A stretch of 32,471 bases of DNA from positions 1-32,471 of the forward strand of contig NZ_JADEXU010000094.1 in NCBI RefSeq assembly GCF_015206895.1, given 5' to 3'. This DNA is from Nostoc sp. LEGE 12450. Its GTDB lineage: Bacteria; Cyanobacteriota; Cyanobacteriia; Cyanobacteriales; Nostocaceae. Positions within the stretch are counted from its first letter, which is position 1. Each line of letters begins with the position of its first letter. The notes under the pieces were generated by a model, which saw nothing but the letters and a program-made list of their open reading frames with translations, searched no databases and was not told the DNA's origin. The translations under genes and the position numbers were made by a program. Shown piece by piece: positions 8,746-16,380 of this stretch.

Positions 8746-9744
8746 ATGCTGAACTGGGATAGAAGACTTCTAACTACTAGTTCTTTGTGCCTACTTTTGT
8801 TCAGTGCAATACTGCCAGTCCAGGCTAAACCAGTCCAACCAAAGAAAGCAGCACCCACAGCTACAACAATTTACCAGCAAGCTAAAAAAGAATTACCTGA
8901 AGATTTTTATACCCTCTATCGCGTCATAGATAGAGTAGCACGTGCCAACCAATTAGATAATCGTCCTTGGCGGGTTGTGGCTGTTCCCAAGTATGATGTC
9001 AATGCTTATGCAAGTGACGTTAATTTAGTTGCTATTTACGATGGCATACTTGACCAGTTAGCTGGTGATTCTTCAGCATTAGCTTGTGTAGTTGCCCATG
9101 AAATGGGACATCACACCAAGCGTCACATTGCTGTTGGTGAAGCTAAAAAAACTGAGTTGATTGCCAAAATTCAAGAAGAAGCAACCAAAGAAGTACTGGG
9201 AGAAAGAGAAGCTGCAAACCAAGAGTCAACAGCTGCTAACGTTGGCGGTGCCGTCGTGAATCGTGTAGTTGGAGGAACTTTTGGTGGTTTGCTGGGTTCA
9301 GTTCTTGGTAATCAAGGCGCTCAACGACAAGTAGAATCACAGCAACGCATTAATGAGATTGTCGAGAAAAAGAAAAAAGAGTTAGAACAGCGTTTAGCTG
9401 AACAAGAACGACAACAAGAGTTTGAAGCTGATGAAATTGGCTACATAGCTTCTGTGAAAGCAGGCTTTGAACCAGAAGGATGTTTAAGAGTAATGCAGGT
9501 TTTGGCTCAAACTCCTGGTTCTGAATTTGATACAACTCATCCAGCAGTACCCAAACGGATTGAGGCAATCAAAGCTTTAATTATTAAGTATCCACCCCAA
9601 ACTTTGGCTAAAGAGGGTGAAGCGCGAATATCTAAGACAAAGCCTTTAACTTATAACATTTCTAAAGATAAGACCTCATTACGGATTAACTCAGTTCGCG
9701 GTGGTTCCCAAGCAGATGATATAGAGCGTCGCTTTGGTAAATAA
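8746..9744 (+). CDS. Exported M48 family zinc metalloprotease
   Basis: About 332 residues. It starts MLNWDRRLLTTSS followed by a hydrophobic segment and PVQA-KP, a clear signal peptide, so the enzyme should act in the periplasm. The zinc-binding motif is H118-E119-M-G-H122, and the likely third ligand is Glu227 in EFEADEIG. A 60-residue Gln/Glu-rich insertion between them (VEKKKKELEQRLAEQERQQ) looks like a coiled coil and follows a glycine-rich stretch (GGTFGGLLGSVLGNQGAQ). I chose ATG 8746 because GAGG lies 11 bases upstream and the signal peptide starts there; a TTG at 8704 is also open. Relatives (Oma1/BepA/LoiP) handle misfolded envelope proteins. Confidence 0.88.
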   Translation: MLNWDRRLLTTSSLCLLLFSAILPVQAKPVQPKKAAPTATTIYQQAKKELPEDFYTLYRVIDRVARANQLDNRPWRVVAVPKYDVNAYASDVNLVAIYDGILDQLAGDSSALACVVAHEMGHHTKRHIAVGEAKKTELIAKIQEEATKEVLGEREAANQESTAANVGGAVVNRVVGGTFGGLLGSVLGNQGAQRQVESQQRINEIVEKKKKELEQRLAEQERQQEFEADEIGYIASVKAGFEPEGCLRVMQVLAQTPGSEFDTTHPAVPKRIEAIKALIIKYPPQTLAKEGEARISKTKPLTYNISKDKTSLRINSVRGGSQADDIERRFGK

Positions 9745-10000
9745 AAACACTAAGTTATGAGTGGCATAAATCTTAAGTAGGGTGTTCACCACTACATAAA
9801 ACGGTGCGTTAGGTGCGAGAGTCATATTTTTTGTAACAAACTATATCGAAATATGCGCCTAACAAACCCTAAAATAATTTTATTTTTACTTTATAAATAG
9901 CCTCTAATACTCATTTTGAGGATCAAATTACGTATTAAAGAGCGGCTGGAGTCAGCTAGACTAAAGAAGAAATTGCTTAATAAGTTTTAATAATTCTGTT
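9745..10000. repeat. Intergenic repeat region
   Basis: The spacer contains TAGGGTGTTCACCAC, GGTGCGTTAGGTGCG and, about 40 bases on, ATGCGCCTAACAAACCC. The last two form an imperfect inverted repeat, a pattern seen as dispersed elements in cyanobacterial intergenic DNA. No gene is supported here. Confidence 0.4.
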
Positions 10001-10591
10001 ATGAGTACTGATTCACCTGTTAATTCTCCCGATAAGCCTGAATCTTCATTAGGGAAGCGTTTGAGAAACTTCTTAGTTGTAATGGTAGCGATCGCTCTTA
10101 GCGTTGCCCTCGTCTTGGGATTGCGAACTGAAACAACCTCAGCAACTCTAGCCAAGTTAAGCGATTCGTCCACACCATTAGAAGTAGCCGTCAGCAACGG
10201 CAAACCATCTCTAGTAGAGTTTTATGCTGATTGGTGTACTGTTTGTCAGAAAATGGCACCAGATATCACTCAACTAGAAACAGAGTATGCTGACAAGATG
10301 AATTTTGTCATGCTGAATGTGGATAATACCAAGTGGCTACCTGAAATGTTGAAATATCGGGTGGACGGGATTCCCCATTTTGTATTTTTGAGTCAGCAAG
10401 GGGAAACCATAGCTCAAGCAATCGGCGATCAACCCCGCACAATTATGGCTAGTAACTTAGAAGCTTTGGTTACTGGTTCGTCTCTTCCTTATGCTCAAGC
10501 TAGCGGAAAAGTTTCCAAATTTTCAGCCCCAGTAGCACCAACAGCTAGTCAAGATGACCCCCGCAGTCATGGCAGCCAGGTAGTAAATTAA
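10001..10591 (+). CDS. txlA: Membrane-anchored thioredoxin-like protein (TxlA/HCF164 type)
   Basis: A 196-residue protein with a cytosolic N-terminus, one membrane anchor (FLVVMVAIALSVALVLGL, about residues 24-41) and a thioredoxin domain carrying the redox motif W-C79-T-V-C82. It continues NVDNTKWLPEMLKYRVDGIPHFVFL, with the cis-proline region GIPH. This is the HCF164/TxlA group, which passes reducing equivalents across the thylakoid membrane to apocytochromes during cytochrome b6f biogenesis. That role is family knowledge, not shown here. The C-terminal 40 residues are low-complexity. No ccdA or ccs gene is next to it. Confidence 0.85.
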   Translation: MSTDSPVNSPDKPESSLGKRLRNFLVVMVAIALSVALVLGLRTETTSATLAKLSDSSTPLEVAVSNGKPSLVEFYADWCTVCQKMAPDITQLETEYADKMNFVMLNVDNTKWLPEMLKYRVDGIPHFVFLSQQGETIAQAIGDQPRTIMASNLEALVTGSSLPYAQASGKVSKFSAPVAPTASQDDPRSHGSQVVN

Positions 10592-10598
10592 AGTAATT

Positions 10599-10660
10599 CG
10601 TAATTCGTAATTAAGGACTGTTACATATTTTTTTGTTAAACCTAAAAATTACGAATTACG
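10599..10660. terminator. Long inverted repeat between convergent genes
   Basis: CGTAATTCGTAATT (10599-10612) is the exact reverse complement of AATTACGAATTACG (10647-10660), separated by 34 bases. It follows the thioredoxin gene and precedes the convergent cyanophycinase gene. It may act as a bidirectional terminator, or be a dispersed AATTACGAATTACG repeat, a sequence that recurs near 15145. Confidence 0.45.
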
Positions 10661-10731
10661 AGTTAGTAATTATTTCAAGCCAACTTAAGCCCTTAAAACT
10701 GTAAAGGCTTAGTTTATGACTCTGTTCAACG

Positions 10732-11580
10732 TTAAATATTTTCTGAATTTGCTAATACAGACACATCTGGGATATAGCCATTATTTAAGATAGGTTGGCG
10801 GGTTTTCAAATCAAATTTATAGCCATGCGGTAAGATATGAAGCTTTGCTCCACAAATCGCTAAAGCCTCATCCTTTAAGATTTCGCCCATATTGTTATAT
10901 GTAGCCTGTACATCGACAATTGTGACTGAACCTTCACCAATGATTTCGATTTGTTTATCAGTAACTACCATCGCAGTATTCTCATCAATACCAAATCCTA
11001 AATCAGCAGGCTCTTGTACCAAAGCTGAAATTAAGCGCCCCAAGCGTCCACGTTGTAAAAAATGTTGGTCAATTACTACTCCCGGTAGAAAGCCTAAACC
11101 TGGCCCCATATCTACAATTTCCATCCGAGGGTTAGTTTGAGAATCGCCTTCTACAATCATTTTATCTGGCATCACAGCTGCTCCTGCGCTTGTGCCTGCA
11201 ATAACTGCTCCTTCAGCAAAACGCTTATGAATAGCGGTGTCAAGTTCAGTATCTTTTAGAATGCTTGTGATTCGAGCTTGATCTCCTCCAGTAAAGAATA
11301 TTCCTGTAGCTTTGCTGACAGCTTCTAATGCCGTAGAAGAATATGCGTCATCACGAGTTTCCGTATCAACAATCCGAGCATCTTCAGCTCCTAGCTTTTC
11401 AAATACTCTAATATAATTTTCTCCAACATCTCTAGGTAGTTCTGTTGCTGCTGTCATAATTACTATTTTTGCTTTCGTACCTCCAGCGCGTCGTACAAAC
11501 TCGCGTAGTATTTGACAATCTTCCTTTTTATCTTCAGCTCCTCCAATAATTATGAGTTCTTGTTTGCTATTACCTTGCAT
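10732..11580 (-). CDS. cphB: Cyanophycinase (peptidase S51)
   Basis: About 282 residues. It is a serine exopeptidase that degrades cyanophycin (multi-L-arginyl-poly-L-aspartate) to beta-Asp-Arg dipeptides in the cytoplasm. The start ELIIIGGAEDKKEDCQILREF, the FFTGGDQARI loop and the nucleophile elbow GTS131AGAAVM are diagnostic, followed by GLGFLPGVVIDQHFLQRGRLGRL and the C-terminal LHILPHGYKFDL. The ATG at 11580 (MQGNSKQ) is preferred because AGGAGT lies 7 bases upstream; the frame is open to 11607. Cyanophycin synthetase (cphA), often next to cphB, is not adjacent, so this may be a second copy. Confidence 0.92.
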   Translation of the reverse strand: MQGNSKQELIIIGGAEDKKEDCQILREFVRRAGGTKAKIVIMTAATELPRDVGENYIRVFEKLGAEDARIVDTETRDDAYSSTALEAVSKATGIFFTGGDQARITSILKDTELDTAIHKRFAEGAVIAGTSAGAAVMPDKMIVEGDSQTNPRMEIVDMGPGLGFLPGVVIDQHFLQRGRLGRLISALVQEPADLGFGIDENTAMVVTDKQIEIIGEGSVTIVDVQATYNNMGEILKDEALAICGAKLHILPHGYKFDLKTRQPILNNGYIPDVSVLANSENI

Positions 11581-11806
11581 AATAATGACTCCTGATATTA
11601 AATTCATTAATCTTAATTAACTATGATTCCTAACACTACGTAATCATTCTTTGGAGATATTGAAATACATCCTTGAAGAAGAGAATTTTAATTAAAATTA
11701 TTGATTTTAAGATGAGTAGCCTCAAATCAAAACGAGAACTACAAAAGTTTGATAGTTCTTGCTGAACCATTTTGATTCATAGTTGCAACATCATTTATTA
11801 ACAATG

Positions 11807-12256
11807 CTACACTTTTACTAAATCAACATCAGCAAGCCAGATGAATTGGCTTTGACTCAATGCCGTTTCTTCCACAATTGGGGTACACCACTCCACGCCG
11901 TAAAGCCAACTGCTTTTGAGCCTAAAAATTCCTTGAATAATACGACGTGTCGGTTGGGGAGTAAAATCAACTTCAACGATATCGCCTAATTTAAAAAGCG
12001 AACTAGGAACAACACCGTTTTTGAATACATTTGTTGGATGAAATTCTTTAGAAGGCAAGTAAAGTATTTCGCCAAGGCAAAAAATTGCATAAACCCATTC
12101 CTGTCCTTCCCAGTGAACACCGCAGCAGTAGCCTGGCAAATCAGAGCTTGACAGGAAAACTTCTTCTAGTATTTGAACTGCTAATGGAGGCATGGTTTGA
12201 CCCCACGGAGGGGAAAGATGCCAGCAGGATTCCAAAAATCTAATCTGGTTAATCAT
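11807..12256 (-). CDS. DUF1392-like cyanobacterial protein
   Basis: A 149-residue soluble protein starting MINQIRFLESCWHLSPPWGQ, with GYCCGVHWEGQEWVYAIFCL in the centre and WLYGVEWCTPIVEE near the end. Trp and Cys are unusually frequent. This matches my memory of DUF1392 proteins, which are largely restricted to Nostocales and have no known function; that memory was not checked by search. It is a single gene transcribed away from the decay zone at 12.3-15 kb. Confidence 0.6.
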   Translation of the reverse strand: MINQIRFLESCWHLSPPWGQTMPPLAVQILEEVFLSSSDLPGYCCGVHWEGQEWVYAIFCLGEILYLPSKEFHPTNVFKNGVVPSSLFKLGDIVEVDFTPQPTRRIIQGIFRLKSSWLYGVEWCTPIVEETALSQSQFIWLADVDLVKV

Positions 12257-12947
12257 AATGCTTTAGGGCACTAAGTTTCAGATGGGCAAAATGTCAAGAA
12301 TAAAAGGTAAAACCCTTGTCAGGCTAGGTATGAAATGTAGGGACAATAGTTGCTTTGTAAGTTTTCTTTCATAGGTTCTTAATTCTTGTTTAGCATAAGC
12401 AAACTATATCAGGCGTATTTTTAAAGGTTTCGGTTGATTAAATTTTTTTATGATAGGAATTTAAATTCAGCAGTGATGTACTGATGATTGCGTTTAATCT
12501 AGCTGCGATCGCTTTATTTTACGCTGACTTGAGGAAATAATATTATGACAGCGTTATTTTTTGCTTGAGCTTTTGCACTTGCCATAAATGCTCTTATCTT
12601 AGATGATTAATTCTGGCTAGCCGATCGCTAATACCTTTCTTTGTAAGCCAACACCAAACTTAATTTTTGGTAAAGACTTGCAACACGATTTAGGGCATTT
12701 CCATATCGAATCGGTATAACCAATACTTTGCCGCCTTAATAACAAAATACTGTTTTATTTTTGGTTTCTCATCTATCGAAATAAATATAAAATTACTTCA
12801 TTGTTTAAGTACTAAGTACTATATCTTGTCAATATTTAGATGACACAGTAAGACATTTTATTTTTTAAATAGAAACAGACAAATATTATTTTGTCTGTTC
12901 GGTTTCGTACACAAAAAATTAAAATTAATTAACAATAGTATTAAATT
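12257..12947. other. Gene-poor AT-rich region
   Basis: About 690 bases with no supportable gene. It contains one GCGATCGC octamer near 12506 and a perfect hairpin: AACAGACAAA (12874-12883) pairs with TTTGTCTGTT (12890-12899) over a 6-base loop. The hairpin lies just downstream of the minus-strand glycosyltransferase remnant and may be its old terminator. Confidence 0.45.
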
Positions 12948-13220
12948 CGACAGCCCCTTTAGGAAACGCACTGCTTCTTCACTCATCCCACCTCTATGCA
13001 AAATTAATAGTTGTACATCAAGTCTTTTACAAGCAGCAATGCAATGAAATACTGATTGTTTAGTATTCCGCTAATGTTTCGCCAACAGTTCGAGTTGATC
13101 CACTAGCAAGGCATCAATACCTGTTTCTGCGATCGCCTTGAGCGCATCTTGGCAAACTATTTCAACCGTTTGTTGCAAAAGTTAAGAGAATAATGTGGTG
13201 CTTCTTTCCACGATGAGAGC
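12948..13220 (-). pseudogene. Glycosyltransferase (GT1, zeaxanthin-glucosyltransferase-like) remnant
   Basis: One minus-strand frame reads ALIVERSTTLFS-stop-LLQQTVEIVCQDALKAIAE, then TGIDALLVDQLELLAKH-stop, then RNTKQSVFHCIAACKRLDVQ and LLILHRGGMSEEAVRFLKGLS. The in-frame stops are at 13182-13184 and 13071-13073. The first part resembles the N-domain of UDP-glycosyltransferases (DAPxAIxxAGIDALLVDQ). The second resembles the start of their C-domain (GTLQN...IFxxIAxACxGLDVQLVIS). About 130 residues expected between the two are missing, so this is a gene with an internal deletion and two nonsense codons. Identification is from memory of the family. Confidence 0.5.
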
Positions 13221-13718
13221 TATATTGTTGGCAGTTTATCTCGATATGTCGCATATACCAAAGGACGAGAAAAGGGAATACGACCATTGAGACTAATTAA
13301 CATCGAAAATCGTGCGGTAACTGAGTTGTTAGCACAAAGCATTATTTAAGTTCTAGTCAAAAAGACCTTCAGTCACTTCTGTCTTAGTGGATAGTTATTC
13401 GTCTTCACAACTAAATACACATATTCCTATAGAATTGCCGCGATCGCAATTTCAAAGTCTTGCTAATAAGCTAAAGTTATTATTACTTCCCAAGCTTGTG
13501 CAAACACGTTATGATTCAGTCCGCTTACGCCATTACCAAAAGTGGACAAGACTCTTAATTCTGGCTCAGAACGATCTTTTGTATCTAAGAATGCACTAAT
13601 TGTTCACACAAATTCAAACCATTGGATAGAAATAATAGCATACAGACTATTTCTTATTTAGTAGGCATAAACCAGACTTTTAAGATTGAATCGAATTAAG
13701 TAAATTGAGGAAACCAAA
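13221..13718. other. Region of short frames, no clear gene
   Basis: About 500 bases. A plus-strand frame reads SRYVAYTKGREKGIRPLRLI and ends at 13349 without a start. A GTG-initiated 70-codon frame runs 13387-13599. Neither has recognisable motifs. The last 60 bases contain the promoter side of the hsp20 gene, with GAGGAAACC before its ATG. Probably eroded DNA. Confidence 0.4.
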
Positions 13719-14204
13719 ATGCCTTTAATTCGTTGGGAACCCTTTAGAGAAGTAGAAATCATGCAGCGGCAAATAAATCGATTATTCGATCAAATGCTGT
13801 CACATCAAGAGAGCGATCGCCTACAGGGGGAAGTAGCCCAGCGCGGCGACATTATAGCATTTACACCTCCTGCCGAAATCCACGAGACTAGCAATGCCTT
13901 TAAACTACGCATCGAATTACCTGGCTTAGAACCAGATGATTTGGATGTGAAAGTGTCCCCAGAGGCAGTTGAAATCAGTGGGGAACGCAGATTTGAAACC
14001 ACTACTGAAGAAAAAGGCATTCGTCGCTCTGAGTTTCGCTATGGTAGCTTTACAAAAAATGTCTCAACTGCAAATAGATGTCGATTGGGTGGTGTTTTTC
14101 CATCAACATCAAAAATCTCAATGCAATACGTGATGGATAAATTGACAGTTGCTGGATCAAAAACGATTGCTAACCGATTTGTGGCATCTGGACTAATACG
14201 GTAA
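13719..14204 (+). pseudogene. Hsp20 small heat-shock protein, 3' end replaced
   Basis: Residues 1-111 are a standard Hsp20: MPLIRWEPFREVEIMQRQIN, PPAEIHETSNAFKLRIELPG, VKVSPEAVEISGERR and RSEFRYGSF, which lies in the middle of the alpha-crystallin domain. Homology stops at 14051. The remaining 50 residues are the antisense reading of a cupin gene (see 14039-14257), so the last beta strands and the C-terminal I-x-I tail are gone. The start is well supported by GAGGAAACC 7 bases upstream. An intact member would be a cytosolic holdase chaperone. A folded product is unlikely. Confidence 0.75.
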
Positions 14205-14257
14205 GCCTGATATTCATGCGGCGATTTGACCACTGGAATGACACAAGATTCGTCCAT
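14039..14257 (-). pseudogene. Cupin-domain protein, 3' truncated
   Basis: The minus frame MDESCVIPVVKSPHEYQAYR, then DATNRLAIVFDPATVNLSIT, EIFDVDGKTPPNRH and AVETFFV, is the N-terminal part of a small cupin. The PPNRH...AVE.FFV segment is the usual lead-in to VLKGEG. Homology ends at 14051, after which the frame reads into antisense hsp20 and stops at once. The start at 14257 has GGAG 8 bases upstream and is preferred over the GTG at 14269. About 70 C-terminal residues with most of the metal-binding barrel are missing. Family name is from memory. Confidence 0.6.
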
Positions 14258-14517
14258 TAGAGCCTCCACAATGCTACTTTCGTAATTGATGATTTAAAAC
14301 GACTTTGCCGATTACGTATTCTTTGCGTAAACTACCCTGCACCATCTAAATTGAAAGATTGCTGCAAATTTTGGATGCCACCCCACGCCTTGAGGAATCG
14401 GGGGCTGAAGAAGAAAAATGAGTAAAATTGAAAGCCCCATAGATAAATCCAGCGATCGCTTCTACAACAAAAACCCCTTAAATTAGTCACCAAAAACCCT
14501 AAATCCCATCGCTGGCT

Positions 14518-15008
14518 TTGGATATTGCTTTGTTTCCTGCTTTGTTGTTAGCCACAGAGTATCATCAGCGTTGGGAAATCGAAAATACTATTGATGAGCT
14601 AAAAACCCATCTTAATGGGCGTAAAACTCCCATCCGTTCTCTCAAACCCCGTGAAGTTGTTCAAGAAATCTACGGTTGGCTTCTGAGTCATTATGCAGTT
14701 CGCACAATAATAGTTCAAGCCGCGACTGCTGCTGGAATATCTCCATTACGCTTAGGTTTTACTGGTACTCTCAAAGTCAAACGCCTGTGCTATTTCTGAT
14801 TTTCAAGATGCTAATAGTGAGCAACTACCCAATATTCTCCAAGCTGATTCTGGAAATTTTGGAGGAAAAAATCCCTCAAAGACTTGGCAGAACAAATCCC
14901 AGAGTAGTCAAAAAACCTCGTTCTAAGTTTCCGTCTAGAAAACCAATCCACAGAGGAGCGGGTACTCAACACCAACCACTCACTTTTTTTATTCTCAATA
15001 CTGCTTAA
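14518..15008 (+). pseudogene. IS4-family transposase remnant (C-terminal, frameshifted)
   Basis: The frame at 14518-14799 holds the IS4 YREK signature (Y-H-Q-R-W-E-I-E-N-T-I-D-E-L-K; spacing Y-2-R-3-E-6-K), then RSLKPREVVQEIYGWLLSHY and LRLGFTGTLKV. It then shifts frame near 14780 (AISDFQDANSEQLPNIL) and again near 14830, to the third frame (ILEILEEKIPQRLGRTNPRV ... QPLTFFILNTA, stop 15008), a typical IS4 C-terminus. The N-terminal two thirds of the transposase are missing. No left terminal repeat was found, so only the 3' end of the element survives. Confidence 0.75.
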
Positions 15009-15024
15009 TTCTTAACCGAGAAGT

Positions 15025-15096
15025 ATTGCACCCCGCCAAAGCTGTGCTTTGTCTCCCCTCCCCGCCTGCGGGGAGGGGCTGGGGGTGGGGTGCAAT
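15025..15096. repeat. GC-rich inverted-repeat element
   Basis: ATTGCACCCC (15025-15034) and GGGGTGCAAT (15087-15096) are exact terminal inverted repeats. Between them CCCCTCCCCGC (15055-15065) and GCGGGGAGGGG (15068-15078) form a perfect 11-bp stem with a 2-base loop. The 72-base unit is non-coding and lies between the IS4 remnant and the end of the sugar-binding protein gene. It resembles a miniature palindromic element and might also terminate transcription from both sides. Confidence 0.6.
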
Positions 15097-15158
15097 GACT
15101 ATGGGAATCACAACTAATTACCCGGACTTGATATGACTTTCTTAATTACGAATTACTA

Positions 15159-16115
15159 TTAGTATGCTTCATCGACAAAATCCTTAGCGTTGGTCACGTC
15201 AAAAAGTCTGTCCTTGAGAATAATCCGAGGAAGAATTTTCTTACCAGCAAAATACTCTTCCATCGTGGCGAAAACAAGTGGGCCAAAACGCGGGTTCGAC
15301 TCGACACTAACACCAAGCTCACCACGAATTATCGCCTCCAGCGCCGCTTTCTGACCATCGATTGAACCGACCATTACATCCTTGCCGGGTTTCATACCTG
15401 CGGATTTGAGAGCCTGGATCGCACCCAATGCCATTTCGTCGTTGTGAGCATACACTGCGGTGATGTCGGAACCCTTCGCCTGGATGATGTTTTCCATTAC
15501 ACGCACTGCCGCAGCTCGCGAAAAATCTGCCGTCTGCGTGGCGATGATTTTCATGTTGGGATAACTGGCGATCGCATTACGAAACCCCTTAGCCCGATCA
15601 ATTGCAACCGATGAACCGGCTGTTCCGGTGAGTTCCACGATGGATGCCTTGCCATTGGTTGCCTTCGCTAGCCATTCACCAACGCGGCGGCCTTGGGCGA
15701 TAAAATCCGACCCCAGAAAGCTGACGAAATGTTCGCCTGGTCTTCCCGCCGCTTCACGGTCGATCAGAAAAACCGGTATCTTTGCCGCTCTCGCTGCTTC
15801 CAGGGCGGGCGTAAGACCCTCATATTCACGTGGTGCGAGAAATATGACATCAACTTGTCGTGCGATTAGATCCTCAATGTCGGCAAATTGCTTCGATGTC
15901 TGCCCCTGAGCATCCGTCATCAGAAAATCATAAGTTTTTTTACGCTTGGCAGCCTCCTCCTTAATGCTGTTTGTTTCGGCAATGCGCCACGGGCCGATGT
16001 TCTCCGTCTGCGAAAATCCGACAATTTTTTTTGTTTTCTCGCGCATACAACCAGATACCGAGAAAGCGGAAACAGCGATCGCAACGTAGGCGCTAAATAC
16101 CAAGAACTTTGGCAT
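15159..16115 (-). CDS. Sugar ABC transporter substrate-binding lipoprotein (YtfQ/RbsB-like)
   Basis: About 318 residues. The N-terminus MPKFLVFSAYVAIAVSAFSV ends in a lipobox (SVSG-C23), so the protein should be anchored in the periplasm. KIVGFSQTENIGPWRIAETN, DVIFLAPREYEGLTPALEAA, VELTGTAGSSVAIDRAKGF, AVYAHNDEMALGAIQALKSA and VMVGSIDGQKAALEAIIRGE follow the pattern of YtfQ (galactofuranose-type) periplasmic binding proteins. ATG 16115 is chosen because GGAG lies 7 bases upstream; the frame is open to 16160. No permease or ATPase gene is adjacent. The gene is visibly richer in G+C than its neighbours, suggesting horizontal acquisition. Confidence 0.85.
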   Translation of the reverse strand: MPKFLVFSAYVAIAVSAFSVSGCMREKTKKIVGFSQTENIGPWRIAETNSIKEEAAKRKKTYDFLMTDAQGQTSKQFADIEDLIARQVDVIFLAPREYEGLTPALEAARAAKIPVFLIDREAAGRPGEHFVSFLGSDFIAQGRRVGEWLAKATNGKASIVELTGTAGSSVAIDRAKGFRNAIASYPNMKIIATQTADFSRAAAVRVMENIIQAKGSDITAVYAHNDEMALGAIQALKSAGMKPGKDVMVGSIDGQKAALEAIIRGELGVSVESNPRFGPLVFATMEEYFAGKKILPRIILKDRLFDVTNAKDFVDEAY

Positions 16116-16380
16116 ATAGGCTCCGATACCTGAGCATCCAAAACAGGTTTTATTCTTCATAACCCAATCATGTCTGAACGCTACATTGAGCTTATCTCAG
16201 ATTTTGCCGACATCACAGCAGAAACTCTAACCGTAACCGGCGAATACCAAGTCATCCATATAAAAAATCTATCTCTACCTGACTGGTTTTATCCTTCAAC
16301 AGTTAGAAGCAGCGAATTTTGCTCTCGTGCAAAGCTAGCTATCAGGGCAAGTTCTCATACTGTGGCAAAAGGATTAATTT

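Noticed and set aside
13387..13599. 70-codon GTG-initiated frame
   Set aside because: No recognised motif and located in decayed DNA; kept only as part of the region description.
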